From: Enoplolaimus lenunculus
Taxonomy: Eukaryota > Nematoda > Enoplea > Enoplida > Thoracostomopsidae
Assembly: GCA_030248215.1 (NCBI GenBank)
Contig: JASANG010001932.1
Span: forward strand, 1 to 64,000
Length of the DNA stretch: 64,000 bases
Reading direction: 5' to 3'
Part shown: one piece after another, positions 39,101-42,904 of the stretch
Layout: every line of letters begins with the position of its first letter
Numbering within the stretch: position 1 is the stretch's first letter
Program-made: the position numbers and the translations under genes
Notes under the pieces: generated by a model
What the model was told of the DNA's origin: nothing
What the model saw: the letters and a program-made list of their open reading frames with translations, nothing else
Databases searched by the model: none

Positions 39101-40394
39101 TATACTAGTCTTAATTGCTCGTATGAAAAAACACTCTTATCACGCTGGGTTCCGATTCAAAAATATGAAAATCACAAGACATTACTGTACACAGGTATTT
39201 TTATTTTTTCCACGGTTTGCTGTACACACCACACAGGGTGCAACCGGAATTACAATTTACCGGAACCGGAAAGTGAAAAATGCATTTCACCAAAAATTTC
39301 ATTTTAATCGTATTTTTTGCTCTATTATTTGTGAAACAACCTTAGTCGAACATAGGTATTTATTTTATTTGTTGTATTTTAGATTTTCGTCGTCGACTGA
39401 AGTGAAATCCACCATCATTGGCTTATATTTGGAGTACAAGTGGCTTTCAAAAGAGATTCTTAAAAAATTAGCAAAGTTAAGAAAACGGCCAAATTATAAC
39501 ACCGGAATTTTTAAATCCGGTAAAAACTTACCGGAACCGGAAGGTGAAAAAATGCCGGAACCGGAACCGGAATTCCGGTTGCACCCTGACACCACACAAC
39601 ATATAAATTATTTATTTTCACACTGTTAGCCACCATATGAAGATTACGTATGTCGTAGCTCATGTTGATAGTTATCTTTAGGTTTTCTAACTTGGCCCCG
39701 GTTAGTACCGGCACTGGGACAAGTCTAACCTTAACCACCTAGGAATTCATTAAAACGTAGCCAATCTTGAACAAAACGACGTGAAACATATCACGTCTAC
39801 GTACACACGCCTCTTGATGTGGACCTCTGCCACCCGCGCCTAACCGAAATTTTCTCCACGTAATTCCCGTGATATATTGCTATGAAACTCTTACCTAACG
39901 GGATTGCAGCTGTGACACACACATACGATTAAAGTTCAACGGTCTTGTACACATTCTCAAACATTTAAGGTTAACACTTAGAGTTACGCTTAGGTTTAGG
40001 CAAATGTTTACGCAAAGCTACAGGCTGAGGTAAGCCTCTTCCTAAGCATAGTGTCAGTGTGTCAGAGCCCTGCTTGACCACAAGCATACCGCCGATTTGC
40101 AGCAGTCGCACAGTTAGTAATAAATAAGTACAAACACGAAACTCATCCTTCTGGAAAATCCAAACGCCTTCGACAAAGTGAACGCTGTCCACGGCATCTG
40201 TTATATGAATTGGCATTCAATTTTTCCCTTTCCATACTTTAATGCTGAAAGTAGAAACTTACGGCAATTGCGTTCGTCAGACCCATCAAAACAATCAGGA
40301 ATGTAATCACAGCGTTGATAAATCGGGACACATGACGTTTCGTTCCATCGATAATTGTCACACTGGAACTGGTCTTCTTTACAGCCGGAATGTG
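2934..40394 (-). CDS. LRP2: LRP2/megalin-like receptor gene, 32 exons, partial at both ends
   Basis: Large type I endocytic receptor of the LDL-receptor family, expected at the cell surface, where LDLa repeats bind ligand through Ca-caging acidic residues and beta-propellers release it at low pH. Order from the N side: LDLa x5 (exons 40263 to 30745), EGF, EGF, propeller 1 (29016 to 27031), EGF, propeller 2 (24956 to 22163), EGF, LDLa x8 (21626 to 16249), EGF, EGF, propeller 3 (9210 to 6374), EGF, propeller 4 (4180 to 2934, unfinished). All 31 junctions are phase-compatible and no stop interrupts the 5,720 coding bases. The second cluster of eight LDLa is shared by LRP1 and LRP2; a first cluster of five or more fits LRP2 (seven) and not LRP1 (two). 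Signal peptide, third and fourth LDLa clusters, membrane segment and cytoplasmic tail are not in view. The first nine exons recur inverted at 51323-63848. Confidence 0.8.
3249..3505 (-). CDS. LRP2: LRP2-like exon: propeller 4, second piece
   Basis: Acceptor AACAG, donor GTGAGTAT. Phase 0 in, 2 out. Encodes [13 protein letters not shown] and the [11 protein letters not shown] blade core; the exon ends SIAVNPVKG, the same ending style as the equivalent exons of propellers 1 and 2. Only a 140-bp intron separates it from the next exon. Confidence 0.85.
3506..3974 (-). other. Intron without recognised content
   Basis: 469 bp between two propeller 4 exons. No repeat, second exon or coding signal was seen. 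Confidence 0.6.
3975..4180 (-). CDS. LRP2: LRP2-like exon: propeller 4, first piece
   Basis: Acceptor TTTTTCAG, donor GTAAGTGTG. Phase 1 in, 0 out. Begins [15 protein letters not shown] after the EGF exon and contains [16 protein letters not shown], a degenerate YWTD blade. Follows the usual EGF to propeller transition of the family. Confidence 0.85.
4262..4560. repeat. Dispersed repeat, diverged relative of 32890-33226
   Basis: About 300 bp in the intron after the EGF exon is clearly similar to 32890-33226, sharing the run from TTTTCATCACCGAATTAC-like sequence to the terminal GGAATTGAATTTTGC block. The 32890 copy ends in GGAATTCCGGTTGAACTCTG, whose reverse complement resembles the CAGGGTGCAACCGGAATT end of the hAT-type MITEs, so this is probably an old subfamily of that group. 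Confidence 0.6.
4729..4848 (-). CDS. LRP2: LRP2-like exon: EGF module between propellers 3 and 4
   Basis: 120-bp phase 1-1 exon, acceptor TTTTTAG, donor GTAAGT. Encodes one EGF module with six cysteines ([18 protein letters not shown], then CKCPLGY and NC). Typical size and phase of family EGF exons. Confidence 0.9.
5211..6118. mobile_element. Nested inverted-repeat element, MITE-like
   Basis: Terminal inverted repeats CAGGAACCACAATAATTCAC at 5211 and its near match in reverse complement ending at 6118 bound 908 bp. Inside is a second, longer inverted repeat: roughly 5399-5622 reads back at about 5753-5985. A block of about 100 bp at 5298-5398 recurs directly at 5625-5730. No transposase frame. 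The ends resemble hAT termini (CAGG...CCTG), but no matching 8-bp target duplication was found, so either the ends are slightly misplaced or the copy is old. Confidence 0.65.
6374..6554 (-). CDS. LRP2: LRP2-like exon: end of propeller 3
   Basis: Acceptor TATTGCAG, donor GTGAGTC. Phase 0 in, 1 out. Encodes [19 protein letters not shown], a perfect YWTD motif, and ends VHPVLQPKG, matching the propeller-to-EGF transition seen at 27031 (LQPTAG). Confidence 0.9.
6862..7091 (-). CDS. LRP2: LRP2-like exon: propeller 3, third piece
   Basis: Acceptor TTTTTCAG, donor GTAGACTTT. Phase 1 in, 0 out. Encodes [20 protein letters not shown] and [13 protein letters not shown], two YWTD-type blades. The intron on its C side (6555-6861, 307 bp) shows nothing notable. 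Confidence 0.9.
7364..7511. repeat. Tandem duplication, 77-bp period
   Basis: ACTTAATTACCCAGCTATGA begins at 7364 and again at 7441, with nearly identical following sequence to TATCTGGTTGGAC. Two copies with only about two differences, so recent. It ends about 40 bases short of the exon at 7551. Confidence 0.85.
7551..7737 (-). CDS. LRP2: LRP2-like exon: propeller 3, second piece
   Basis: Acceptor CTTTTCAG, donor GTACGT. Phase 0 in, 1 out. The donor was chosen by phase: the next exon needs one base to complete Gly, which the alternative GTAATG 11 bases further on would not give. Encodes [16 protein letters not shown] and ends GIAVDPRNG. Confidence 0.85.
8123..8857. mobile_element. Iteron-bearing MITE, ATCGGC type
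   Basis: Left end TAGGGATGTACCGATTA answers right end TAATCGGCACACCCCTA in inverted orientation. The interior holds many copies of ATCGGC or GGCATCGG near both ends. The termini are hAT-like, but no exact target duplication was seen. The right end lies 13 bp from the splice donor of the exon at 8876. A degraded relative is at 11395-11680. Confidence 0.65.
8876..9210 (-). CDS. LRP2: LRP2-like exon: EGF plus start of propeller 3
   Basis: 335 bp, acceptor GTTTTAG, donor GTATGTTG. Phase 1 in, 0 out. Encodes a Ca-binding-type EGF ([25 protein letters not shown]) and then blades NRIYWSD twice. Fusing the EGF and first blades in one exon contrasts with propeller 1, where they are separate. Confidence 0.9.
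9298..9407. repeat. Left half of an inverted repeat pair
   Basis: About 86 bp (core at 9322-9407) matches 15390-15482 in reverse complement with about ten differences; shared blocks are CGTAGGTGGCTGTCCCAAA and GTGAAAAACGCGCAG. The pair brackets most of the 6.5-kb intron, so the 6 kb between may be one old insertion. No target duplication was found, so two separate solo copies are also possible. Confidence 0.6.
9494..9890. mobile_element. hAT-type MITE, TTCCGG iteron family, copy A
   Basis: 397 bp with ends CAGGGTGCAACCGGAATT and the inverse AATTCCGGTTGCACCCTG. It is flanked by an exact 8-bp duplication GTTGATAG at 9486-9493 and 9891-9898. Both subterminal zones are built of repeated TTCCGG words; the centre is AT-rich. 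No coding capacity. 8-bp duplications and CAGGG ends are the hallmark of hAT elements. Confidence 0.92.
9899..11394. other. Intron stretch without recognised content
   Basis: AT-rich intron sequence of the LRP2-like gene. I see no exon, repeat boundary or RNA gene; short open frames here are chance. Confidence 0.5.
11395..11680. repeat. Degraded relative of the 8123 MITE
   Basis: Shares with 8123-8857 the AAAAAGTATCGGCAAAAAAT block, a GTGAAACTGATA block and ATCGATTATTGCCGAAGCC-type words. No clean ends remain. Confidence 0.5.
12090..13780 (+). pseudogene. Unidentified plus-strand coding remnants within the largest phase-checked intron
   Basis: Several open stretches look coding: 12090-12198 ([17 protein letters not shown], ending at GTAAGT), 12525-12669 (after [26 protein letters not shown]), 12630-12750 in another frame ([19 protein letters not shown]), 12935-13051 (between TTTACAG and [19 protein letters not shown]), 13286-13590 (after TTGCAG; Gln-rich with a QQQQQ run) and 13595-13780 ([16 protein letters not shown]). 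They share one strand and have splice-like borders, but phases between neighbouring pieces disagree and at least one frame change occurs. I cannot name the family. A decayed gene or retrotransposed, partly spliced copy is more likely than an active nested gene. Confidence 0.35.
14280..14930 (+). pseudogene. Degraded gene fossil, copy 2 (possibly virus-like element)
   Basis: Homologue of 1095-1640: the same SPETKTS block near the start and [11 protein letters not shown] block near the end, the latter closing with a basic stretch. It is broken in several places and diverged from copy 1, so old. It lies inside the interval bracketed by the inverted repeats at 9298 and 15390 and could have come with that insertion. 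Family uncertain. Confidence 0.4.
15390..15482. repeat. Right half of the inverted repeat pair
   Basis: Reverse complement of 9322-9407, including CTGCGCGTTTTTCACTGTTA and GGACAGCCACCTACG. See the left half for interpretation. Confidence 0.6.
15734..15853 (-). CDS. LRP2: LRP2-like exon: EGF after second LDLa cluster
   Basis: 120-bp phase 1-1 exon, acceptor GTTTTAG, donor GTAACG. One EGF module with six cysteines: [25 protein letters not shown]. The AVDNGGC motif is characteristic of EGF modules following LDLa clusters in LRPs. The 395-bp intron on its N side shows nothing notable; the C-side intron is the 6.5-kb repeat-filled one. Confidence 0.92.
16249..16509 (-). CDS. LRP2: LRP2-like exon: LDLa repeats II-7 and II-8
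   Basis: 261 bp, phase 1-1, carries two LDLa repeats in one exon. First: [15 protein letters not shown] with [14 protein letters not shown], a full Ca-binding acidic set. Second: [10 protein letters not shown] with [17 protein letters not shown], where NGEDE replaces the usual DGSDE, so Ca binding may be weaker. The donor is GTCAGT, chosen because it alone restores the next exon's frame. Confidence 0.88.
16904..17038 (-). CDS. LRP2: LRP2-like exon: LDLa repeat II-6
   Basis: 135 bp, phase 1-1, acceptor CTTTTCAG, donor [38 protein letters not shown]: all six cysteines and the acidic Ca site present. Introns on both sides (394 and 693 bp) show nothing notable. Confidence 0.93.
17732..17872 (-). 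CDS. LRP2: LRP2-like exon: LDLa repeat II-5
   Basis: 141 bp, phase 1-1, acceptor ATTGCAG, donor GTATGTG. Its first residues supply the sixth cysteine of the preceding repeat; then [16 protein letters not shown] and [20 protein letters not shown] keeps the acidic pair. Confidence 0.9.
18061..18162 (-). CDS. LRP2: LRP2-like exon: LDLa repeat II-4
   Basis: 102 bp, phase 1-1, acceptor GTTTCAG, donor [36 protein letters not shown]; the repeat is completed across the junction (DNTDEDHARC). Short for the class because the last cysteine lies in the next exon. Confidence 0.9.
18340..18915. repeat. Dispersed repeat with GACGGAC tail, copy 1
   Basis: Similar to 38255-38665 across several blocks: GCGAAGCTC(A/G)GACATA, CTTACTTTCCAA, TTAGCTAACTATTCAT, GTCCTAATTTAGGCT, CAACAAAAA(A/T)GTTTATCAAA, and a GACGGAC-type tail. 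About 500 bp, no terminal inverted repeats, no coding. Probably a non-autonomous retroelement or Helitron-like repeat; class undetermined. Confidence 0.6.
19397..19513 (-). CDS. LRP2: LRP2-like exon: LDLa repeat II-3
   Basis: 117 bp, phase 1-1, acceptor GTTTCAG, donor [36 protein letters not shown]: complete LDLa with canonical acidic residues. Confidence 0.94.
19898..20068 (-). CDS. LRP2: LRP2-like exon: LDLa repeat II-2
   Basis: 171 bp, phase 1-1, acceptor ACTTAAG, donor GTAAGTTTC. Completes the preceding repeat (DEILDGKPC), then [16 protein letters not shown] and [22 protein letters not shown] replaces GSDE. The 384-bp intron on its C side shows nothing notable. Confidence 0.9.
20221..20440. 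repeat. GGAATC-iteron element remnant, copy 1
   Basis: Begins ACTGGATTATACTGGAATCG and continues with GGAATC-type words, then a TGTTGATTTAGGG and GGCTGGCAACAATTTTC block. Directly repeated at 20731-20950 (period 510). Resembles one end of the iteron MITEs elsewhere in the window. Confidence 0.6.
20731..20950. repeat. GGAATC-iteron element remnant, copy 2
   Basis: Second direct copy of 20221-20440, with ACTGGGTTATGCCGGAATCG at its start and GGCTGGCAACAATTTTCC further in. Either a local 510-bp duplication or two insertions of the same family. Confidence 0.6.
21363..21532. repeat. LRP2: 85-bp tandem duplication spanning an exon-intron border
   Basis: GCTCCGTTTTATATTTTG starts at 21363 and again at about 21448. 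The unit includes the last coding bases (CDCFDGSG in the minus strand sense), the splice donor GTGAG and intron sequence. The copies are identical over most of their length, so the event is recent. It creates a second copy of the donor 85 bp downstream; use of that donor would add 85 bases and shift the frame. Confidence 0.85.
21509..21626 (-). CDS. LRP2: LRP2-like exon: LDLa repeat II-1
   Basis: 118 bp, phase 0 in, 1 out, acceptor TGTTCAG, donor [40 protein letters not shown]; the DE pair comes from the next exon, giving a complete DGSDE. Its donor region is duplicated downstream (21363-21532). Confidence 0.9.
21627..22162 (-). other. Intron without recognised content
   Basis: 536 bp. Open frames seen here are continuations or shadows of the flanking exon at 22163; no repeat was recognised. 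Confidence 0.5.
22163..22497 (-). CDS. LRP2: LRP2-like exon: end of propeller 2 plus EGF
   Basis: 335 bp, acceptor TTTTCAG, donor GTAAGC. Phase 1 in, 0 out. [18 protein letters not shown] closes the propeller; then an unusually long Ser/Asn/Pro linker ([17 protein letters not shown]) and an EGF-like module ([25 protein letters not shown]). The linker is longer than usual in this position. Confidence 0.88.
22498..23011 (-). other. Intron without recognised content
   Basis: 514 bp; no repeat border or coding signal seen. Confidence 0.5.
23012..23265 (-). CDS. LRP2: LRP2-like exon: propeller 2, third piece
   Basis: 254 bp, acceptor TTTAAG, donor GTAATATT. Phase 2 in, 1 out. [16 protein letters not shown] and [20 protein letters not shown]; the YWTD motif is degenerate (CWSD). 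It ends GLAILNG. Confidence 0.9.
23340..23560. repeat. Local degenerate tandem repeats
   Basis: Within the 937-bp intron at 23266-24202, phrases recur: GATACAACGGCATACAATAC and GATACAACAGCATACAATAT, GGTAACTTC(T/A)ATAAAAG, and GATCGTGATCG / GCTCGTGATAG. About two and a half degenerate copies of a roughly 100-bp unit. The rest of the intron shows nothing notable. Confidence 0.6.
24203..24398 (-). CDS. LRP2: LRP2-like exon: propeller 2, second piece
   Basis: 196 bp, acceptor GTTTTAG, donor GTAAGTTT. Phase 1 in, 2 out. [20 protein letters not shown] and [17 protein letters not shown] replaces YWTD. The 342-bp intron on its N side shows nothing notable. Confidence 0.9.
24741..24956 (-). CDS. LRP2: LRP2-like exon: propeller 2, first piece
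   Basis: 216 bp, acceptor CTTCCAG, donor GTGAGTTG. Phase 1-1. [17 protein letters not shown], then a [19 protein letters not shown] blade. Standard EGF-to-propeller entry (FILYS) of LRPs. Confidence 0.9.
25150..25915. repeat. Two direct copies of a roughly 375-bp block
   Basis: 25150-25535 and 25550-25915 share AGTCCAAGCTTAG, AATATCCAGGTTAATTCATA, GTGACAAACCTCAAAAC and CCAGTTTAAATCTAGGCCCA in the same order, with moderate divergence. Each copy has a self-complementary stretch of AAGCCT/AGGCTT words. Lies in the intron between the EGF exon at 26144 and propeller 2. Confidence 0.75.
26144..26314 (-). CDS. LRP2: LRP2-like exon: EGF between propellers 1 and 2
   Basis: 171 bp, phase 1-1, acceptor GGTTTCAG, donor [36 protein letters not shown]: six-cysteine EGF of the NPC..NGGCS type that closes LRP propellers. 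Confidence 0.93.
   Translation of the reverse strand, partial: VLIRNAFDVHFAIPAPITMVAAHNCVCSQVKLVDLNSNIVVPVRLGIDLMTMKRRA
26580..26700. other. GC- and CpG-rich patch in an intron
   Basis: A locally GC-rich stretch with many CpG (GACGTCGTTCGTCGTACG and neighbours) contrasts with the AT-rich intron. No coding or repeat identity was recognised; it could be a decayed element end. Confidence 0.4.
26819..26912. repeat. CAA microsatellite
   Basis: Interrupted (CAA)n with some AAC/CAAA variants over about 94 bp in an intron. Polyglutamine or polyasparagine frames here are an artefact of the repeat. Confidence 0.9.
27031..27248 (-). CDS. LRP2: LRP2-like exon: end of propeller 1
   Basis: 218 bp, acceptor TTGTAG, donor GTTTGTTT. 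Phase 2 in, 1 out. [20 protein letters not shown] is the textbook final YWTD blade; ends [10 protein letters not shown]. Confidence 0.94.
27482..27670 (-). CDS. LRP2: LRP2-like exon: propeller 1, third piece
   Basis: 189 bp, acceptor GTTTTAG, donor GTAAAACA. Phase 2-2. [20 protein letters not shown] and [19 protein letters not shown] in place of YWTD. Confidence 0.93.
27770..27918. repeat. Tandem pair, 75-bp C-rich unit
   Basis: Two copies of a unit with CCACCCCAAGTTTAACCCGG and CCCCCCTGACTTGAGATAG. Mirrored in the right arm at about 63870-64000, where the window ends within the second copy. Confidence 0.85.
27942..28180 (-). CDS. LRP2: LRP2-like exon: propeller 1, second piece
   Basis: 239 bp, acceptor GTTTCAG, donor GTAATGAG. 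Phase 0 in, 2 out. [32 protein letters not shown], ending DITLDPIVG. Duplicated at 63610-63848. Confidence 0.93.
28850..29016 (-). CDS. LRP2: LRP2-like exon: start of propeller 1
   Basis: 167 bp, acceptor ATTTTAG, donor GTATTTC. Phase 1 in, 0 out. The donor was chosen by phase; the nearby GTAATT 11 bases later would produce a stop at the junction. [14 protein letters not shown] and [13 protein letters not shown]. The 669-bp intron on its C side shows nothing recognisable. Confidence 0.88.
29476..29645 (+). pseudogene. Short coiled-coil pseudogene in intron
   Basis: An ATG frame ([11 protein letters not shown]) is followed in the +2 frame by an open stretch with heptad-like leucines and many charged residues ([35 protein letters not shown]) ending in TAG. 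It has no introns, so it looks like a processed copy of a small coiled-coil protein with at least one frame change. Parent gene not recognised. The same sequence, with one clear base difference, is in the right arm on the minus strand at about 62150-62320. Confidence 0.35.
29815..29955 (-). CDS. LRP2: LRP2-like exon: Ca-binding-type EGF before propeller 1
   Basis: 141 bp, phase 1-1, acceptor CTTGACAG, donor [37 protein letters not shown]. The insertion [10 protein letters not shown] between the last two cysteines is slightly longer than usual. Confidence 0.9.
30251..30370 (-). CDS. LRP2: LRP2-like exon: EGF after first LDLa cluster
   Basis: 120 bp, phase 1-1, acceptor GTTTCAG, donor [37 protein letters not shown]. 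Flanking introns (295 and 374 bp) show nothing notable. Confidence 0.9.
30745..30864 (-). CDS. LRP2: LRP2-like exon: LDLa repeat, cluster I
   Basis: 120 bp, phase 1-1, acceptor GTTTAAG, donor [44 protein letters not shown] replaces SDE; HC replaces the usual acidic residue before the fifth cysteine, so Ca coordination may be reduced. The 430-bp intron on its N side shows nothing notable. Confidence 0.9.
31295..31414 (-). CDS. LRP2: LRP2-like exon: LDLa repeat, cluster I
   Basis: 120 bp, phase 1-1, acceptor GTTTCAG, donor [40 protein letters not shown]: six cysteines, acidic Ca site intact. The 678-bp intron on its N side shows nothing recognisable. Confidence 0.94.
32093..32218 (-). CDS. LRP2: LRP2-like exon: LDLa repeat, cluster I
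   Basis: 126 bp, phase 1-1, acceptor GTTTTAG, donor [40 protein letters not shown]: canonical LDLa. The 447-bp intron on its N side shows nothing notable. Confidence 0.94.
32666..32785 (-). CDS. LRP2: LRP2-like exon: LDLa repeat, cluster I
   Basis: 120 bp, phase 1-1, acceptor ATTTTCAG, donor [40 protein letters not shown]: six cysteines, LSDE variant. Confidence 0.94.
32890..33226. repeat. Old CCGG-ended MITE relative
   Basis: Similar to 4262-4560. In reverse complement it begins CAGAGTTCAACCGGAATTCC, close to the hAT-type MITE end CAGGGTGCAACCGGAATT. No partner end or target duplication found. Mirrored in the right arm at about 58490-58820. Confidence 0.6.
33815..33990. repeat. Dispersed repeat piece
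   Basis: Contains GGCGCCGCCGTGGTCATGGG and a TATTATATGTCGCGCCAAGC block. The second block resembles TATTATATACCGCGCAGCTT at 37680-37840, so both are pieces of one repeat family. Class undetermined. Mirrored at about 57730-57900. Confidence 0.45.
34596..34768. mobile_element. Truncated TTCCGG-family MITE
   Basis: Starts CAGGTTGCAACCGGAATTAC and follows the family consensus through the CCTTAGTTGAATAAAATAAA region, then stops; the other half is missing. Mirrored at about 56950-57117. Confidence 0.7.
36204..36325. repeat. GGTCTC-iteron cluster
   Basis: Repeated GGTCTCG and GATCTCGG words at short spacing, with inverted GAGACCGA at the far side. Looks like the subterminal part of another iteron element; ends not found. 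Mirrored at about 55388-55510. Confidence 0.5.
36618..37004. mobile_element. Degraded GGATTC-family MITE
   Basis: Matches the intact element at 42905-43271 through GTTCGGCAAT, TATAAATCGATATT, TCTGAGAACTGA and the terminal GGATTCGGATTCAGTCAAAT and GTGGATTCAG words. The ends are diverged and no target duplication remains. Mirrored at about 54710-55090. Confidence 0.65.
37021..37250. repeat. GATTCC-iteron remnant
   Basis: Clusters of GATTCC and AATTCCG words at both sides of an AT-poor centre (ACGGAATTCCGATTCAATC at one side, AAGATTCCGAC at the other). Probably a further iteron family; ends unclear. Mirrored at about 54470-54690. Confidence 0.45.
37680..37840. repeat. Dispersed repeat piece related to 33815
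   Basis: Shares the TATTATATACCGCGC core with 33815-33990 and contains a local palindrome of CTCGCGAGC. Class undetermined. Mirrored at about 53880-54050. Confidence 0.4.
37850..37942. repeat. AT-rich palindrome
   Basis: TATACACATACTAATAAATA and its exact complement flank an alternating TA/TG centre, giving an arm of about 38 bases. May form a cruciform. Mirrored at about 53775-53872. Confidence 0.8.
38255..38665. repeat. Dispersed repeat with GACGGAC tail, copy 2
   Basis: Homologue of 18340-18915, with the tail expanded to four GACG units near 38629. Mirrored at about 53050-53460. Confidence 0.6.
39234..39588. mobile_element. hAT-type MITE, TTCCGG family, copy B
   Basis: 355 bp, CAGGGTGCAACCGGAATTAC at one end and CCGGTTGCACCCTG at the other, with exact 8-bp duplication ACACCACA on both sides (39226-39233, 39589-39596). 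Same orientation class and core as 9494-9890. Confidence 0.93.
40263..40394 (-). CDS. LRP2: LRP2-like exon: first visible LDLa repeat, cluster I
   Basis: 132 bp, phase 1-1, acceptor TTTTTCAG, donor [45 protein letters not shown]. Because it enters in phase 1 with a proper acceptor, earlier exons must exist, yet none is recognisable up to the centre of the inverted repeat. A 7.5-kb intron made largely of repeats separates it from the next exon. Confidence 0.93.
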
Positions 40395-40653
40395 CTGAAA
40401 AAACAAACAAACAACAAACGAATTAATGAGAATTCGGCACATTCTACTTTTCGAAATGAAATAGTGAAATAGTATATACGTAACAGTAGGTAAGCTAAGG
40501 CTTAGGCACGAATATCATAATCATATACATACGGAAACTGACAATGAAAAATACGGTGCCAACCAAACGGACCTAAATTAAATCGTCGGCAGACTGTTAT
40601 ACCAGAATCGGTATGAATCTAAACTAAACTGTCCAAAAATTGTGATGTACCAC

Positions 40654-41032
40654 CAGGGTGCAACCGGAATTCAGGTTCCGGCATTTTTTCACCTTCCGGT
40701 TCCGGTTCCGGTAAATTTTTACCGGATTTAAAAATTCCGGTGTTATAATTTGGCCGTTTTCTTAAGTTTGCTAATTTTTAAGAATCTCTTTTGAAAGCCA
40801 CTTGTACTCCAAATATAAGCCAATGATGGTGGATTTCACTTCAGTCGACGACGAAAATCTAAAGTACAACAAATAAAATAAATACCTATGTTCGACTAAG
40901 GTTATTTCACAAATAATAGAGCAAAAAATAAGAATAAAATGAAATTTTTGGTGAAATTTATTTTTCACTTTCCGGTTCCGGTAAAATTTTCAAAATCCGG
41001 TTCCGGTAAATTGTAATTCCGGTTGCACCCTG
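40654..41032. mobile_element. hAT-type MITE, TTCCGG family, copy C
   Basis: 379 bp with family ends and exact 8-bp duplication TGTACCAC at 40646-40653 and 41033-41040. Lies in opposite orientation to copy B, 1.1 kb away. Confidence 0.93.
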
Positions 41033-41534
41033 TGTACCACTATAATCGCTTAAATATCCGACTACGTATATGTCGTGCCCCAAACAGCTATTCGCCCCTG
41101 TTGGCAACTGAAACGTCATAAACGACAATTTCTTTGCTATTCGGGCCAGCCCAAACAGTTACTGGAATACAAACGGATTTTGGCTGGTTCTTCAGGTTTG
41201 ACTATTTCAAAAAACTATATAACTTTCACTTGCTTTCACCATAACGCTGTATTTGATTAAACATTACGGCACACGGCCACACAGCTTCGTTTGTATACTA
41301 TATACATGAACTTTGATTAATTTATAGGTAGCAAATAGGGTGAAGGGAAATAATTATTGTGCAAGTCTGTTGTCTCGAACACAGTGAACGCTGAACAACC
41401 AATCACAAACAGGTTGCATTCCAACAGCTATTTAGTCTGTACAATCCCCTAATCGAAAGCAGTCTGCATTCCAGTAGCAATTGTCGCTTGGGGCGTCTCA
41501 GTTGGCAACTGGGACAAATAGTTGTTTGTGGCAC

Positions 41535-41566
<32 letters not shown>

Positions 41567-42904
41567 CGTATTTTGTAAATTGGTAGCCTTCCTACCTAAT
41601 CATCTCGGATCCCACTTATACACACTACATACAAAGTGAAGTACATCACCTTAACTTTAACGAATAAGTATGTCGTTTGTGGAAAAATGAATTGTGAAGT
41701 CGAACCAAAATTTGCTATTTGATACATATTGTAACTTAGAAATGAATACAAGTATATTTTTCATCAAATTTTTACATGATCAAAACACCAATTTCTTCTT
41801 CAAGACAAGCCACATCGTGTGTCAATTAAAGATTGCATTAAAAATTTGGCCCGGTTGGCCCCGGAGCTTCAGGGCCAAGGACACAAGCCTGACCAGAGGC
41901 CCCGGGACATTTCTATTGTTGACAACGAACTGTTTATACCCAATGAGTTCCGTGTAAACGCGTTTAAACACTATTCTGTACTTTAAAAACTACTCGTTTC
42001 CTGGCGCAAACTTGGTCACAGCAACCCACCACTGTCATCTATTTCAGGTAAATACATGCTAGCTTTCCTGGTTCATGATTGTATTCACCAGCTGTTTCCA
42101 AGCCACACCTCATAGAAGTCACATAAATACATATTTTTACTGTAGTTTATATCGCAATCGACATACAAACACAGAAATGAACCATATTAAGCGTAGGATT
42201 TTTTATTAAAATAAAATTTTATTACCAATCAACCTAAATCATTTCAGTCAACTTTATGGCTTCCATGTGTTATATATGTATATGTGCGTACAATATACGT
42301 ATACCTTTCTTGAAACAATAACGCCAAGCACAGAAATGCGTAGCGTAGTTGTGTTTAAAGGAACATTTATTGTCATGCCTTAAACCAAAGACGCTTCTGC
42401 TCTCGGTATAACCGACATCCGCTAACGCGAAAATGAAACAATCTAATCGACAATCACCTCGCCTCCCCTCAGTTGCACGCGGTGCAACCGCCTACCGAAT
42501 TTGTACAATCAAGGAACCTGATAAAGCTTATACGTATATATTTTTCGAACATGTGACTGATCGATCTTTATCTTCAAATCTGTGCGTATTTTGACAACAA
42601 TCTCGAAGGCTATACACTTTTGAACCATAGCTTATATAGCCATAAAAGTGGCACCTTTGAACTCAGCTCGCCGAGATCTATAGGATTCGTCCGGTTTCGT
42701 TCAATTCCTGTGTACATATTGCGGACCTTCGCGGAACAAATATTCAAAGAAACACATTCTGAACGATCATTTTTTTGTATCTCGATGCATAGTGACAGCG
42801 TCCAAAAAAACTGCTGCAATCATTGCTGTTCGATACATTTTTCCGAAGTTTACTTTGTCACGCACCATGTCTCAACCGAAATTAGTGCTGGTATAGGTGT
42901 GGTG
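41033..42904. other. Inner left arm, no gene recognised
   Basis: Contains a (TA)n run near 41541-41567. No LDLa, signal peptide or other exon was seen on either strand, although the N-terminal LRP2 exons would be expected here. The corresponding right-arm sequence (about 49.5-50.7 kb) is strongly corrupted. Confidence 0.5.

Noticed and set aside
2934-40394. Identification as LRP1
   Set aside because: LRP1 has only two LDLa repeats before its first EGF pair, whereas at least five are seen here; the eight-repeat second cluster does not discriminate.
42610-42819. Minus-strand frame starting MQQFFWTLSLC as the missing LRP2 signal peptide exon
   Set aside because: The hydrophobic run is short and followed at once by charged residues, and no donor in the right phase was identified.
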